A stretch of 64,000 bases of DNA, from assembly GCA_902702965.1 (NCBI GenBank), contig CACRXP010000145.1, positions 825,611 to 889,610 on the forward strand, in the 5' to 3' direction. The stretch's first letter is position 1; the number at the start of each line of letters is the position of its first letter. This document shows, piece by piece, positions 33,600 through 43,073 of this stretch. Below the pieces are notes generated by a model that had not been told where the DNA came from, did no database searches, and saw only the letters and a list, made by a program, of their open reading frames with translations. The translations under genes were made by a program, and so were the position numbers. The stretch comes from Spirometra erinaceieuropaei (Eukaryota; Platyhelminthes; Cestoda; Diphyllobothriidea; Diphyllobothriidae).

Positions 33600-33662
33600 G
33601 TCGTTGGGGAAGGGGCAACGTTTATTATGCAAATTTTCGAGACTGGGGAGTCTGCTTCCATC
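33600..33662 (-). repeat. Penelope terminal-repeat fragment
   Basis: TTTATTATGCAAATTTTCGA then GACTGGGGAGTCTGC on the plus strand corresponds to the terminal repeat at 585-660. Its minus strand keeps the GAAAA part of the hammerhead-like core. Confidence 0.5.
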
Positions 33663-33764
33663 TAAACGTATATTCGACAGCCGTCACCGACGATGTCTAG
33701 CGTGTGGCTCACATCAGGGTGGGCGCAGGGACGATGATTTGTACGTGAATTGGTCTAAACCAGC

Positions 33765-34130
33765 GCTGCATCTACCGCGCTCTCTCCTTCCCCACCCACC
33801 TGGGCCCGGTGGCAGGACTAAGTTAAGACGGTCGGAGGCGGGTCGGACGCAGTGACTGACAACGTTAGAGAGTACGCATGCCACACATACCTGGTCCGGT
33901 CAAGATGGACCAGGTTTCCGCACAAACAAGGACTGGGGACAGCTATGGTCTCGACTGAGCGAGGATACCATGGAGTCCACATTAAGGGGGAGCCGTTGCT
34001 CCCTGTCTCTTCGCCCTGAGAGCAGGACCGAAGTATCCCGTCAGTTGGCAGCCATTCAAGTCACGGCTTTTGACGCCCCCTAATGAATTCAAACGCGTCA
34101 GACTGTTTGTAGTGAAGAATATGCGCTGAG
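33765..34130 (-). repeat. RTE 3' non-coding module, solitary copy
   Basis: ATCTACCGCGCTCTCTCCTT, then ACGGTCGGAGGCGGG, then TATCCCGTCAGTTGGCAGCC and ATGCGCTGAGT follow the same order as at 62700-63140. No zinc-finger or reverse transcriptase sequence is attached. Confidence 0.68.
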
Positions 34131-34234
34131 TGTCGTGGAGGCGTAGTTCCCACAATTGACTTCACTCTTTCTTCCCTATTTCATGCCCCAGTCCACAGTT
34201 CGAACCGGCTGGTCATCTGATGCAGTGGCTGACG

Positions 34235-34440
34235 GGGTTAAACAGCCCGTCTACGCGTGTCAAACACGACATTTCCCCCTACATCCATATGCGTGAACAT
34301 CGGTTAGCGGTGACTAGGTTGTCCCAGATGACCACGCGCGCACTGGACTCGGCTGAGGCGTGTGGATTTGGATGCCAGAAAAAAGTCTCAACGACAAATG
34401 GGAGTGAACACAGCCAATCCGGGCTGGGTAACAGGATGTA
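34235..34440 (+). pseudogene. Penelope GIY-YIG domain fragment
   Basis: The frame reads MREHRLAVTRLSQMTTRALD, close to HEHQLAVKRRDHLSQMAMHT of the fragment at 51070. The first half with the GIY and YIG motifs is absent, so only the middle of the nuclease remains. Confidence 0.55.
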
Positions 34441-34984
34441 ATTAAAGCCCACGTACGTAGGTTTCACCCAGTCATACAATCTCCGGCAAGGCACAATTAA
34501 AAGTTAAGCGTTTTTGTATATAGTTCATAGGTCTGACTACAGGTAGGCAAACCAATCTTAAGAATTTATGTACATGACAAACATTTTCTCATCTCAGACG
34601 GATGTGACCCCTTGGGACTAGCATGCCCTGTAACCCGATCTCCGTTGACAGGGCCATGGGCCTGTTCCATTGAGTCACGGGCTCGGTGTTCATCCCAAGC
34701 TCCCTTTTAGTCGTCGGTAATCCTTCTTGATATATATGTATATGGATCAGGGCATAGATGATAATTATAGGTGCTTTAGAAATCTATAAGTCTTACGTCA
34801 TATTTTTTCGCAGGCAAGCAAATGAACACTTGTTTTACTACAATTACTAAGCATAATTATGAATGATAGAGGGGTGCTTACCGATATTTTTTACAGAACT
34901 CACTCATCCCGCTATGTCTCAGGGCTCTCTCTCTCGAGCCCAACCAGCAGCCGCACAGCGACGCATGATATATAGGCAGAATAG

Positions 34985-35152
34985 TATTACCGACAAAGAC
35001 ATGGGAGACTAAAATGGCCATTTCTGGCTTATTAGCCGTCGTCAGCCAGTCATACCCAACCTCGAAATGTGCAACTCGTGGGGCTCAAACTCGTGACCTG
35101 TTAGTTAGAAGTCCAACGCCTCTACCCACTGAGTCAGGGGCTCGTTATTCTG
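34985..35152 (-). mobile_element. tRNA-derived SINE, well-preserved minus copy
   Basis: On the minus strand: AACGAGCCCCTGACTCAGTG with the A box TGACTCAGTGG at about 35127-35137, B-box region GAGTTTGAGCC at about 35083-35093, then GGCTGACGACGGCTAATAAG and AGAAATGGCCATTTTAGTCT. It is collinear with the 7681 copy and ends directly beside the LINE at 35160. The inverted hairpin arm at 34921-34960 lies beyond its tail. Confidence 0.82.
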
Positions 35153-35154
35153 TC

Positions 35155-37822
35155 GGCTGAATATAAATGAGTAAACCTGAAGGGGATCTACAATGTCCTT
35201 GAAAATCCCCCTGTCACGTAGAACATGAAAAGCATAAAAGAGATCGCCAGCCGACCAAACGTTGTTATCATGGGGGATTTTAATGCACCATGCATTCAAT
35301 GGAGCGATATGCATGCGAAATGCTCGATGAATACCTTCGATTACCATCTACTAAAGACAACCCTAGAAGCTCTACTCACGCAACATGTCCTGTTTCCAAC
35401 TAGAGCTCGTGGAGGGCAACAGGCCAGTTGTCTGGACCTCGTTTTTACCAAAGATCCTGACAGTATAGACGAGGTGTACAACCTACCCCCGCTCGGTCGA
35501 AGTGATCATGCAGTGCTTTTATGGGAGTACTTGCTGTATTCTGAACCGTGTACAAAAGACAATACGAGGCTAAATATATGGAAAGGGAACTTTCGCCAAA
35601 TGAGAGCTGAGGCATCACAAATAGACTGGGATGTTCTCTTCTCCGGAAACGTTAACGAGGACTGGAATTTATTCAAGGATCTTTTACTGCACCTAATGAA
35701 GAACCACTGTCCCTTATCAAAGCCTAGGACATCCAACCGCCCTCAGTGGATTACACGAGAACTCAAAAGGGAGATCAACAAGAAAGGTAGGTTATGGAAG
35801 AAATTTCGCGAGAACAACAATAATGCAGCGTTTATAGAATACAAAATTCAAAGAAATAAATTGAAAAGCCTGATTTTCAGGAGGCGACGGGATTTTGAGA
35901 GTAATTTGGTCCACCGAGCCGTTAAAAATCCGAAATTGCTCTACAGCTATTTGCGGAAGAGCACACGTAACAGGAATCCCATTCCTGTTATGAGGGGTGA
36001 TGACGGCTTGGAGATATCGGACAGTACAAATAAGGCTGAGCACTTTTCTCAATTTTTCCGATCCGTTTTCACAAGAGAAGCGGACTTTACCCCATCTAAT
36101 TCTGAGAACATGAGAGATCCCGCTATCGAAAATATTGTGTTTCGAGAAGAAGCGATTTTGGAAGAACTGAAAAGCTTGAAGGAATGTAAATCTCCCGGAC
36201 CGGACGAGATTCCAGCAAAGCTGTTCTTTGAGCTTGCCCAACAGCTAGCCAAGCCACTATCCTTTCTGTGCCAAAAATCGTTTGATGTTGGAATTCTTCC
36301 CACAGACTGGAAGACGGCCCACATTACACCCCTTTACAAAAGCGGTAGTCGTGCTCAGGGGACAAACTACAGACCCGTCAGTCTGACATCAATCTGCTGC
36401 AAAGTGATGGAGAAAACCATCAAAAAGGAGTTGATGTCTTACTTGGAAACCCACAACCTCTTGTCCAATACACAATATGGTTTCCGTAGGGGAAGATCAT
36501 GTGTTACGAACTTGCTATACACATTGCAAAGTTGGACACGAGCACTGGACGCAAAACACACCGTGCGTGTTGCCTATATTGATTTCCGGAAGGCGTTTGA
36601 CAGTGTTCCGCACCAGCGTCTCCTACACAAGTTGAGAATCATGGGCATCGGTGGCAAACTTCTCAAATGGATCGAAAATTTCCTTGTCGGCCGCTCCCAA
36701 ATTGTCTGCGTAGAACAACAGCAATCAAGGTGCACATTCATGGAGAGTGGGGTCCCACAAGGCTCGGTGCTCGGACCAACTCTCTTTCTCTTGTTCATCA
36801 ATGATTGCGTAGATGGGTTGGACTGTGATTGTGCCATGTTTGCGGATGACATAAAAATCTGGAAAGTCATCCAGAATGCTGCCGATGAGACCAACTTCCA
36901 AGAAAATCTTTGTCGATTGGACGATTGGTCCCACAGATGGCTCTTGTCCTTCAATTTGAACAAATGCACCATTCTGCGCCTCGGAAGTCAGACCCCTAGT
37001 ACGCGTCAATACCATCTGAACGGAATGCCACTCCGAGAAGCAGAAACTCAGAAAGATCTCGGAGTTTGGGTTGCAGACAGCCTAAAGCCTTCTACACAAT
37101 GCTGTAAGGCGGCCAAGGCCGCAACGTCAATGCTATATGCCATCAAGCGGGCATTCGTAGTTTTCGATGAAGACTGCTTCACCAAAGTCTTCGGCACGTT
37201 TATAAGGCCCCATCTCGAATATGCAGTTCAGGCCTGGAGACCGTGGACGCATCAGGATTACGATCTGCTCGAAAGGGTGCAGAGGCGAGCCACAAAATTA
37301 GTAAGAGGTCAAAGTGCACTGCCATACGAGATCCGCTTAACTAACCTTAATCCCTATCCTCTGAGTTATAGGCAGTTGCGCGGAGACATGATACAAACTT
37401 TCCGTATCGTGCGCGGCTTGGATTGTGCCCTTCGGTGCGATGACTTTTTCCAACTCGCCACTACAACTCACCTCCGGGGACATCCCTTCAAGCTACGTGT
37501 GCCACAGGGTAGACTGAATGTGAGAAAATATTTCTTCTCCAACCGTGTCGTGGAATCGTGGAATAACCTGCCCGAGACGGTTGTTATGTCTCAATCTGTG
37601 GAGACATTTAAATGTCGCCTTGGACAGATATATGCTGCAGCAACAAGCGGACTATGTGACTTTTTAACCATGTGACTAGTGACATATGTGAATCAATGTA
37701 TGCATTCACTTAATGCTGTAATTTCTTCACATTTTTGCTTTTTTATCGATTTTTTATGTAAAAATAGGGAGTTCAAAGGCGTAAGCCTATTTCCCTCAAA
37801 TACACTGACTGACTGACTGACA
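35155..37822 (+). mobile_element. CR1/L2-like non-LTR retrotransposon, 5'-truncated with intact reverse transcriptase
   Basis: The element runs from just after the SINE to a (CTGA)n tail at 37804-37820, preceded by CGTAAGCCTATTTCCCTCAA. A short simple-repeat tail is characteristic of the CR1/L2 group, in contrast to poly-A. The 5' end is missing: the coding frame starts inside the endonuclease, and a TAG stands directly before the first ATG. Truncation at the 5' end is the usual product of incomplete reverse transcription. Confidence 0.85.
35225..37675 (+). CDS. Endonuclease (partial) and reverse transcriptase of a CR1/L2-like LINE
   Basis: The 816-residue frame has no stop or frameshift. 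Residues 17-20 are GDFN and 93-95 SDH, the last two catalytic blocks of an APE-type endonuclease whose first part is missing. The reverse transcriptase follows: SPGPDEIP (323-330), NYRPVSL (381-387), QYGFR (417-421), DFRKAFDSV (453-461, first catalytic Asp), GVPQGSVLGP (509-518), FADD (539-542, the catalytic pair) and LGVWV (612-616). A conserved C-terminal region with VVESWNNLPETVV follows. All catalytic residues I can check are present, so the polymerase could be active if expressed, but the nuclease is incomplete. TAG lies immediately upstream of the ATG, so this Met is simply the first after truncation. The enzyme would copy its RNA at a nicked target site. Confidence 0.9.
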   Translation: MKSIKEIASRPNVVIMGDFNAPCIQWSDMHAKCSMNTFDYHLLKTTLEALLTQHVLFPTRARGGQQASCLDLVFTKDPDSIDEVYNLPPLGRSDHAVLLWEYLLYSEPCTKDNTRLNIWKGNFRQMRAEASQIDWDVLFSGNVNEDWNLFKDLLLHLMKNHCPLSKPRTSNRPQWITRELKREINKKGRLWKKFRENNNNAAFIEYKIQRNKLKSLIFRRRRDFESNLVHRAVKNPKLLYSYLRKSTRNRNPIPVMRGDDGLEISDSTNKAEHFSQFFRSVFTREADFTPSNSENMRDPAIENIVFREEAILEELKSLKECKSPGPDEIPAKLFFELAQQLAKPLSFLCQKSFDVGILPTDWKTAHITPLYKSGSRAQGTNYRPVSLTSICCKVMEKTIKKELMSYLETHNLLSNTQYGFRRGRSCVTNLLYTLQSWTRALDAKHTVRVAYIDFRKAFDSVPHQRLLHKLRIMGIGGKLLKWIENFLVGRSQIVCVEQQQSRCTFMESGVPQGSVLGPTLFLLFINDCVDGLDCDCAMFADDIKIWKVIQNAADETNFQENLCRLDDWSHRWLLSFNLNKCTILRLGSQTPSTRQYHLNGMPLREAETQKDLGVWVADSLKPSTQCCKAAKAATSMLYAIKRAFVVFDEDCFTKVFGTFIRPHLEYAVQAWRPWTHQDYDLLERVQRRATKLVRGQSALPYEIRLTNLNPYPLSYRQLRGDMIQTFRIVRGLDCALRCDDFFQLATTTHLRGHPFKLRVPQGRLNVRKYFFSNRVVESWNNLPETVVMSQSVETFKCRLGQIYAAATSGLCDFLTM

Positions 37823-39180
37823 AATTTACTGGGGTGCCATTGAATTCGTCGTCCTCACGCCCACAAAACAATCACGGGAATCTATTGAAACATGCTACTC
37901 AACCGTAAAGATGATCAACTATAAAGTCGATCTCGATGCCCGTTACGGAGGCCTGTGAGAGAGCCCAACTATTGGTCTGCACCCATACCCAAGCATCATT
38001 TACAGCTGGCCCATAGTTAGCTGCCTGCACTAAAGCATCATCGTTTCTCATTCTAGAGAACCTGACCGTTTTCCTTCACCTCACTGCGCACAACTAGACC
38101 GTATCAAGCCGCCTGGTTATTCACAGACTTGCTATCTTTCCCCCCCCCTTGCCTCCTCGCATCCCCCTACATGAGCATTGTTCTTACAACCTCCTTCTCC
38201 CCACCCTCTAGTGGGAGCCTTCCAACTCTAGTGTTCATTTCGTCTGACGATAAGCTGTTACTAATTTTGGACAACTGCACAAGCATCTTCTCTGCCCCAG
38301 TTATGTCCCTCAACCAGTCTCCCACACTAGTTCATATTCCCGACATCAGTCGACAAGACAACATAGTGACGGCCTCATTCAAGAACCAGATGACGGCGTC
38401 AAAAAACATGCGATGAAGATTGCACAACAAGTTTTTGTAGGGAGGGATCTAATGCTGACGCCGTTAGTAATGATGAAGGCAACCATTCTGCAGTCCAAAA
38501 GAGAGGCCATGTCCGAAGTATTTTCCTCCAGGTTTTTCGCAACCATGGCAGAGACGACCAGTTTAAGAGAGAGGTAAATTAGAGGAATTGACGTGGAGGG
38601 CCGGCTAAAGAATGCAATTGGAGCTGGGATTGTGCTCGTGGAGTTGTGCCTTGGAGGTGTTAATAGAGCCATATCATACAGCCGCAAAGAGACCTGCAAA
38701 AATGCATAATGAAGGACAGTGGGATGGCACATTAAATAGGAATAGAACTTTCTACGTTTGGATAGGTCAGAAGCCTCTATGATCGGGTTTAAAGCGGAAG
38801 AGTCGTAAATGGGCGAGGGCTAGATGGATGACTACTATGGAAAGGACTATCAGAAAGGGAGACCGTGAGGTCGTTGTCGCATGGGTTTGGATCGGAGATA
38901 TGAATTAGCACATGAGGGTGGTTTAAGTGTGTAGATGGAGCAGAGAAAATAGTCATGACAACACTCTTCTGAGGTATGATTGGGGTCCTTGCATGCAGGC
39001 ACGACGGTTACTGCTGCGTCGTGTAAACTGCGATCGGGGATAGGAAATAGTGTTGGATGCAGAATGTGGAGCGCATTTGGTGCGGAGAAGGCACCCTAGC
39101 GTTTCGCGATGGTGGTATGGTTAGAAACCTGGCATGCATTCCCATAGCAACCAGCACAACTAAAGACTTAATTCGAAGAG
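37823..39180. other. No recognisable gene or element
   Basis: Frames of 95 (plus) and 117 (minus) codons overlap at 38129-38732 with no domain. Neither is supported. Confidence 0.45.
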
Positions 39181-39184
39181 TGAA

Positions 39185-39250
39185 AAGGAAACTAGGATGA
39201 CACTTCCGGCTTACTAGCTATTGTCAGGCAGGCATGCCAACGTTAAGGTT
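39185..39250 (-). repeat. SINE 3' body fragment
   Basis: GACACTTCCGGCTTACTAGC with TATTGTCAGGCAGGCATGCC resembles the inverse of the SINE body (GGCTGGCTGAC...GGCTAATAAGCCAG). The tRNA-like head is absent. Confidence 0.4.
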
Positions 39251-39321
39251 TGGGTAAGAGGGACGCATCGAGACTGAGCTGGAAATAACAATCTACAAAT
39301 GGATGAGTTGGGAGAGCAAGG

Positions 39322-39524
<203 letters not shown>

Positions 39525-39639
39525 CGTCAGCACGTCGTCGTTTAAGCTGGGACCGGCTATGTGAATAGGCGGAGGAGGCTGCCTGAGGGATGTGGTTGGC
39601 GTAGGAATTATGCCCGTGACGTTGCGCCATGGCAGTTTG

Positions 39640-40520
39640 ACAGCGCAAGCACTCAACTACCACCTTCCACGCAAGTGGGGAGCGTGCGTCTCGGCTCCTT
39701 TTCCATGCGGCTCCTATCCAGCATGTGTGCTCGGAGTTAGAGACGAAGACGGTGCGTTGAGCACAGTGACTCGGAAGGCAGCTGACTGACGCCCCCACTC
39801 ACTCCGCGCAGTCTGCCCAGTTGTGTATACGTGTGTTGTGTGCAGTGGCGGACTGGTGGGCTGAGAGCCAGGCTGTCACGGCCACCCCCCCTCAAGTTAT
39901 CTGCGACACTCTCATGCATTTGAGGAGAGTGTGTGTGCCATATGGGTAGTGCCTCTCGGTCGAAGACTGTTTGGTTATCCAACCATGAAGGGTGACGGCC
40001 CAGGCTAGATGCAAGGCTAACGTGTCAGCCGTCCAGATCAAAAGGTCCGAAAGCGTGTGCTATGCCAGTATCAGTTAACCATGGTCCTCGCAGCGCGGTA
40101 TGCGCTGGCAGTTCCCTGACACCTGGCTCCCTGCCGGTAGATGCACTTGAGCTTCCGCTGCGCATACAGATGGTGGGCCCAGCTGCCCAGCCACCATCCT
40201 CGTCCTTCTGACCCCTGTTTGGGTGTTGTTGTTGTTAGTGAAAAATCCTAGTCAAGAGTATGTTGTGGACCAGGGAATGTGGTGGTACGCCTAGGTGAGG
40301 GTCCGGCCGTGCCGGACGCCTGCACCCTCCCCGCCTCCGGTCTTATCGACTCTGTCTTGGCACCGGGTTCAGGTAGGGAGTGGGGAAGAGAAAGCGTGGT
40401 AGATGCTGTGCAAGTCTACTAACACTATGCACTTATTCACGCATAAGTCACTGTGCCTACAGCACCTTGCTGTGTAGCACACAGTGGACATCGTCAGAAT
40501 TGACGGTCGAACTGTCGGTG
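39640..40520 (+). repeat. RTE tail end and 3' non-coding module, long plus copy
   Basis: It opens with coding-like YHLPRKWGACVSAPFPCGSY, the end block seen beside zinc-finger tails at 25560 and 63560. CACTCACTCCGCGCAGTCTG, the GCTGAGAGCCAGGCTG block and CGCCTCCGGTCTTATCGACT follow. It ends near GCACACAGTGGACATCGTC at 40490. No fingers precede it; the GAT array takes that position. Confidence 0.7.
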
Positions 40521-40587
40521 GTGGTGTGAGTAGAGCGCTGACACGCACTTGCATAACAGGCAGTCTTAACGTAGGCTTAATGCAGAG

Positions 40588-40593
40588 AATGAG

Positions 40594-40624
<31 letters not shown>

Positions 40625-40680
40625 GGGTTGATATTTCTGGCCTGTTAGCCGTTCAGGCAGGCGTATCCCATGACCAGACC
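40588..40680. repeat. (GAA)n microsatellite and SINE body fragment
   Basis: AGAAGAAGAAG repeats run at 40590-40622. TTGATATTTCTGGCCTGTTA then GCCGTTCAGGCAGGC follows, an inverse SINE-body fragment like the one at 39185. Confidence 0.6.
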
Positions 40681-40979
40681 GAAAAGCTCTTTCGTTATTT
40701 CGACGGCCATTTTATCGTCGGATATTATATTTTCACTTTCTGTTTTAGTTAGAATTCAAAGTCAATTCAATGCACCTACTTACAGACTCGTCGTTTGGAT
40801 CCCGTGTTTCCTGAATTCCGCACGAAATTCTCCTCTTACGTCGGTCGCGCTGTCGATGCATAATGCTACATCCCGTCTGGGTAGGATAAGCGACGAGAAA
40901 ACTCAGGTTGTCGTTTTTAGGTATCTTCATCCTGACTTACTTATGGCCATTACTAATTAATCGAATTTGCTGAAATTGG

Positions 40980-42060
40980 ATTTGGACAAGTAGATGGCGC
41001 CAGATTTTTGACCGCCTGACAGGCGGTCCTTCGAATGCATTAGATGTTGACGAACTGCCGTTTCTGGACTGTGTGTCCGTCAAAACTTTCAAAATAACGG
41101 TCTTGCGTACACAGCTCTTGGAAATACTGTACTCCTGCAGTCTTGTCAGCCGGATCGTTGCAATGGCAATCCCATTGGCGTGCCCTGGATTTGTTTATAC
41201 GCAGATCTGTCAGACGTTAAAAAGCTCTTTAAGCAGTGCTTTGGGGTACTACTGAGGCGCCCAATATGTATTTTAATGCCCGCTCCCTTGTGGCGTGTAT
41301 CCCTCAGGGTTTGTATGGTTTCGGTCGCGGCATGTTAAAGGATATCGGTAAAAAGTGACATCGCGTCGAAAGACACCACCACTTCGTCATTACTAAGCTG
41401 AAGGCGGACGAATCATTCAGAACCTTGAGTTAGGAACTTCAGGCACCGAAATAGTCACTTTGATAAACGAACGCCAAAGTCCGCTCAGAGGGACCGTCGG
41501 CCTCAATCGTATACGCAGTCTGTACATTTGCGAAAGGACATATATCCCCTTTGCCACGACACCCTTAAATGCTGTTTCTTAATGGTCGACCTTTGGTATT
41601 GTCCATACTTTCCGAAGTATTTTTAGGGGCCCTGCCGATGCTTTATGCTCGATTTTTTATCAAGGTTATGTCAGGGAGACATGTACGCAATTTAAGCGCT
41701 CAGTTGTGTCATCGCTTTACGGATGCATTTCTTCCTCGTTAATGTCATCTTCAATCGTCCTGTGTCGACTGTTAGGATGACAATACTTTCGTCCACCTTC
41801 ACTAAGCGAAATGCTTCACCTTTGATTTTCAACAGCGCCTTCTGTGGTGTGAGGGATACCAGTAAGGGAGAGATAATCCGAAGGATCGAACTTCTGTTTT
41901 TTTCTGTAATTTTGGCCTCACTGATGATGGATTCAGCAGCTACGGTGAAATCTGCCGTCCTGAAGTAGGCAGCAAGGCTCGGAATTTTCACCGGTTCTGC
42001 TGTCAACTGTTGTGAAGATACCTCGTGAACGTCCTTGACGTAACAATAATCCAACACTTT
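40980..42060 (-). pseudogene. Penelope-like reverse transcriptase, decayed minus copy
   Basis: From the minus-strand start, ESIVILTVDTGRLKMTLTRK (about 41820-41740) matches the N-terminal Penelope block ITLPADKGRSTVVMDKAEY seen at 51870. Further on, VVVSFDAMSLFTDI, about 41390-41345, matches the MVSLDVILLFTSIP block with the first catalytic Asp. QGTPMGLPL near 41190 matches KGTPMGSPLSG. Stops and frame changes separate these, and I did not find the YVDD site. It is more diverged than the 51640 element and may be another lineage of the same superfamily. Confidence 0.62.
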
Positions 42061-42076
42061 TAGTTCAAATTAACTA

Positions 42077-43071
42077 TAGTGCGTGACCGATCTCATGAAA
42101 TGTTGGCCAAGGTTCTGGAATGTGTTTCCGTTTAGGAAGGATTACTTAAGTGGGGTTGTTATTCTGATTATCATACAGCATAACCCTATAACACTTCGGA
42201 CTCGCCAGGATGTCGGCTTTTGAATGAACTCCTTTTTGACCTCCTGCAGAAACAACTTTCGGTAAAAAAAAATGACTACTTAAGTAGCATACACTTTTCC
42301 AATTGATTTTCGATGGTCTTATAAATTCAAATATATTTTATAGAGAACATGCACAAAATATGCGTTCTTTTGCTCATTTGATAGGAAATCATATTGTCTT
42401 TATATTTTATGCTCGAACAAAGTGTATATTTTGGTTTTAAAAAGGTTTCTAATTATGAGATTTTTAAGACAGGCGATGTCCATGCATGCAAGACCGCACA
42501 TGTCCGCTTACTAATGCTCCTCGTGAAATGTACTACACAATCCGGACCCATTACAAAATTTCACAAATTCTATGGGGTATCTTCTCAAAGGCATAAAGGA
42601 ATACATGATTTTCCTTACGCGAAAAGCATGCACGTTGTAGACTGAAATTGCTAAACGCTGATGCAATGGCGGATCAGTCTGAAAATTATTCGGGAATTCG
42701 GTAACTATTTTTAAAACCTAAATATGCGCATTCTTTGGGCATAAAATATGAAGACAATGTGATTTCCTACCAAATCAACAAAAGAACGCATATTTTGTAC
42801 ATGTTCTGTATAAAATATATTTGAATTTATAAGACCCTCTAAAATCGATAGGAAGATATATGCTACTTAAGTAGTCATTTTTTACCGAGTGTGGTTTCTG
42901 CAGGAGGACAAAGAGAAATGCATTAAAAAGCCGACATCCTGGCGAGTTCGAAATTTTATACGGTTATATTGCATGATAATCAGTAATAACAGCCCCACTT
43001 AAGTAATCCTTCCTAATCGGAAACGCATTGCAGAATTTTGGCCAACATTTCATGAGGTCGGTCATGCACTG
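42077..43071. mobile_element. Fold-back (long-TIR) element, copy 2 (995 bp), with TA on both sides
   Basis: Arms of about 370-390 bases at 42077-42460 and 42690-43071 are inverted copies (for example TGACTACTTAAGTAGCATAC against GCTACTTAAGTAGTCATTT). The termini are TAGTGCGTGACCG (left) and the complement of CAGTGCATGACCGACC (right). TA flanks both ends at 42075-42076 and 43072-43073, the expected Tc1/mariner target duplication. The central 230 bases code for nothing recognisable. Confidence 0.86.
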
Positions 43072-43073
43072 TA

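Noticed and set aside
35105..35347. 80-codon minus-strand frame over the LINE start
   Set aside because: Antisense shadow of the endonuclease segment and its SINE neighbour.
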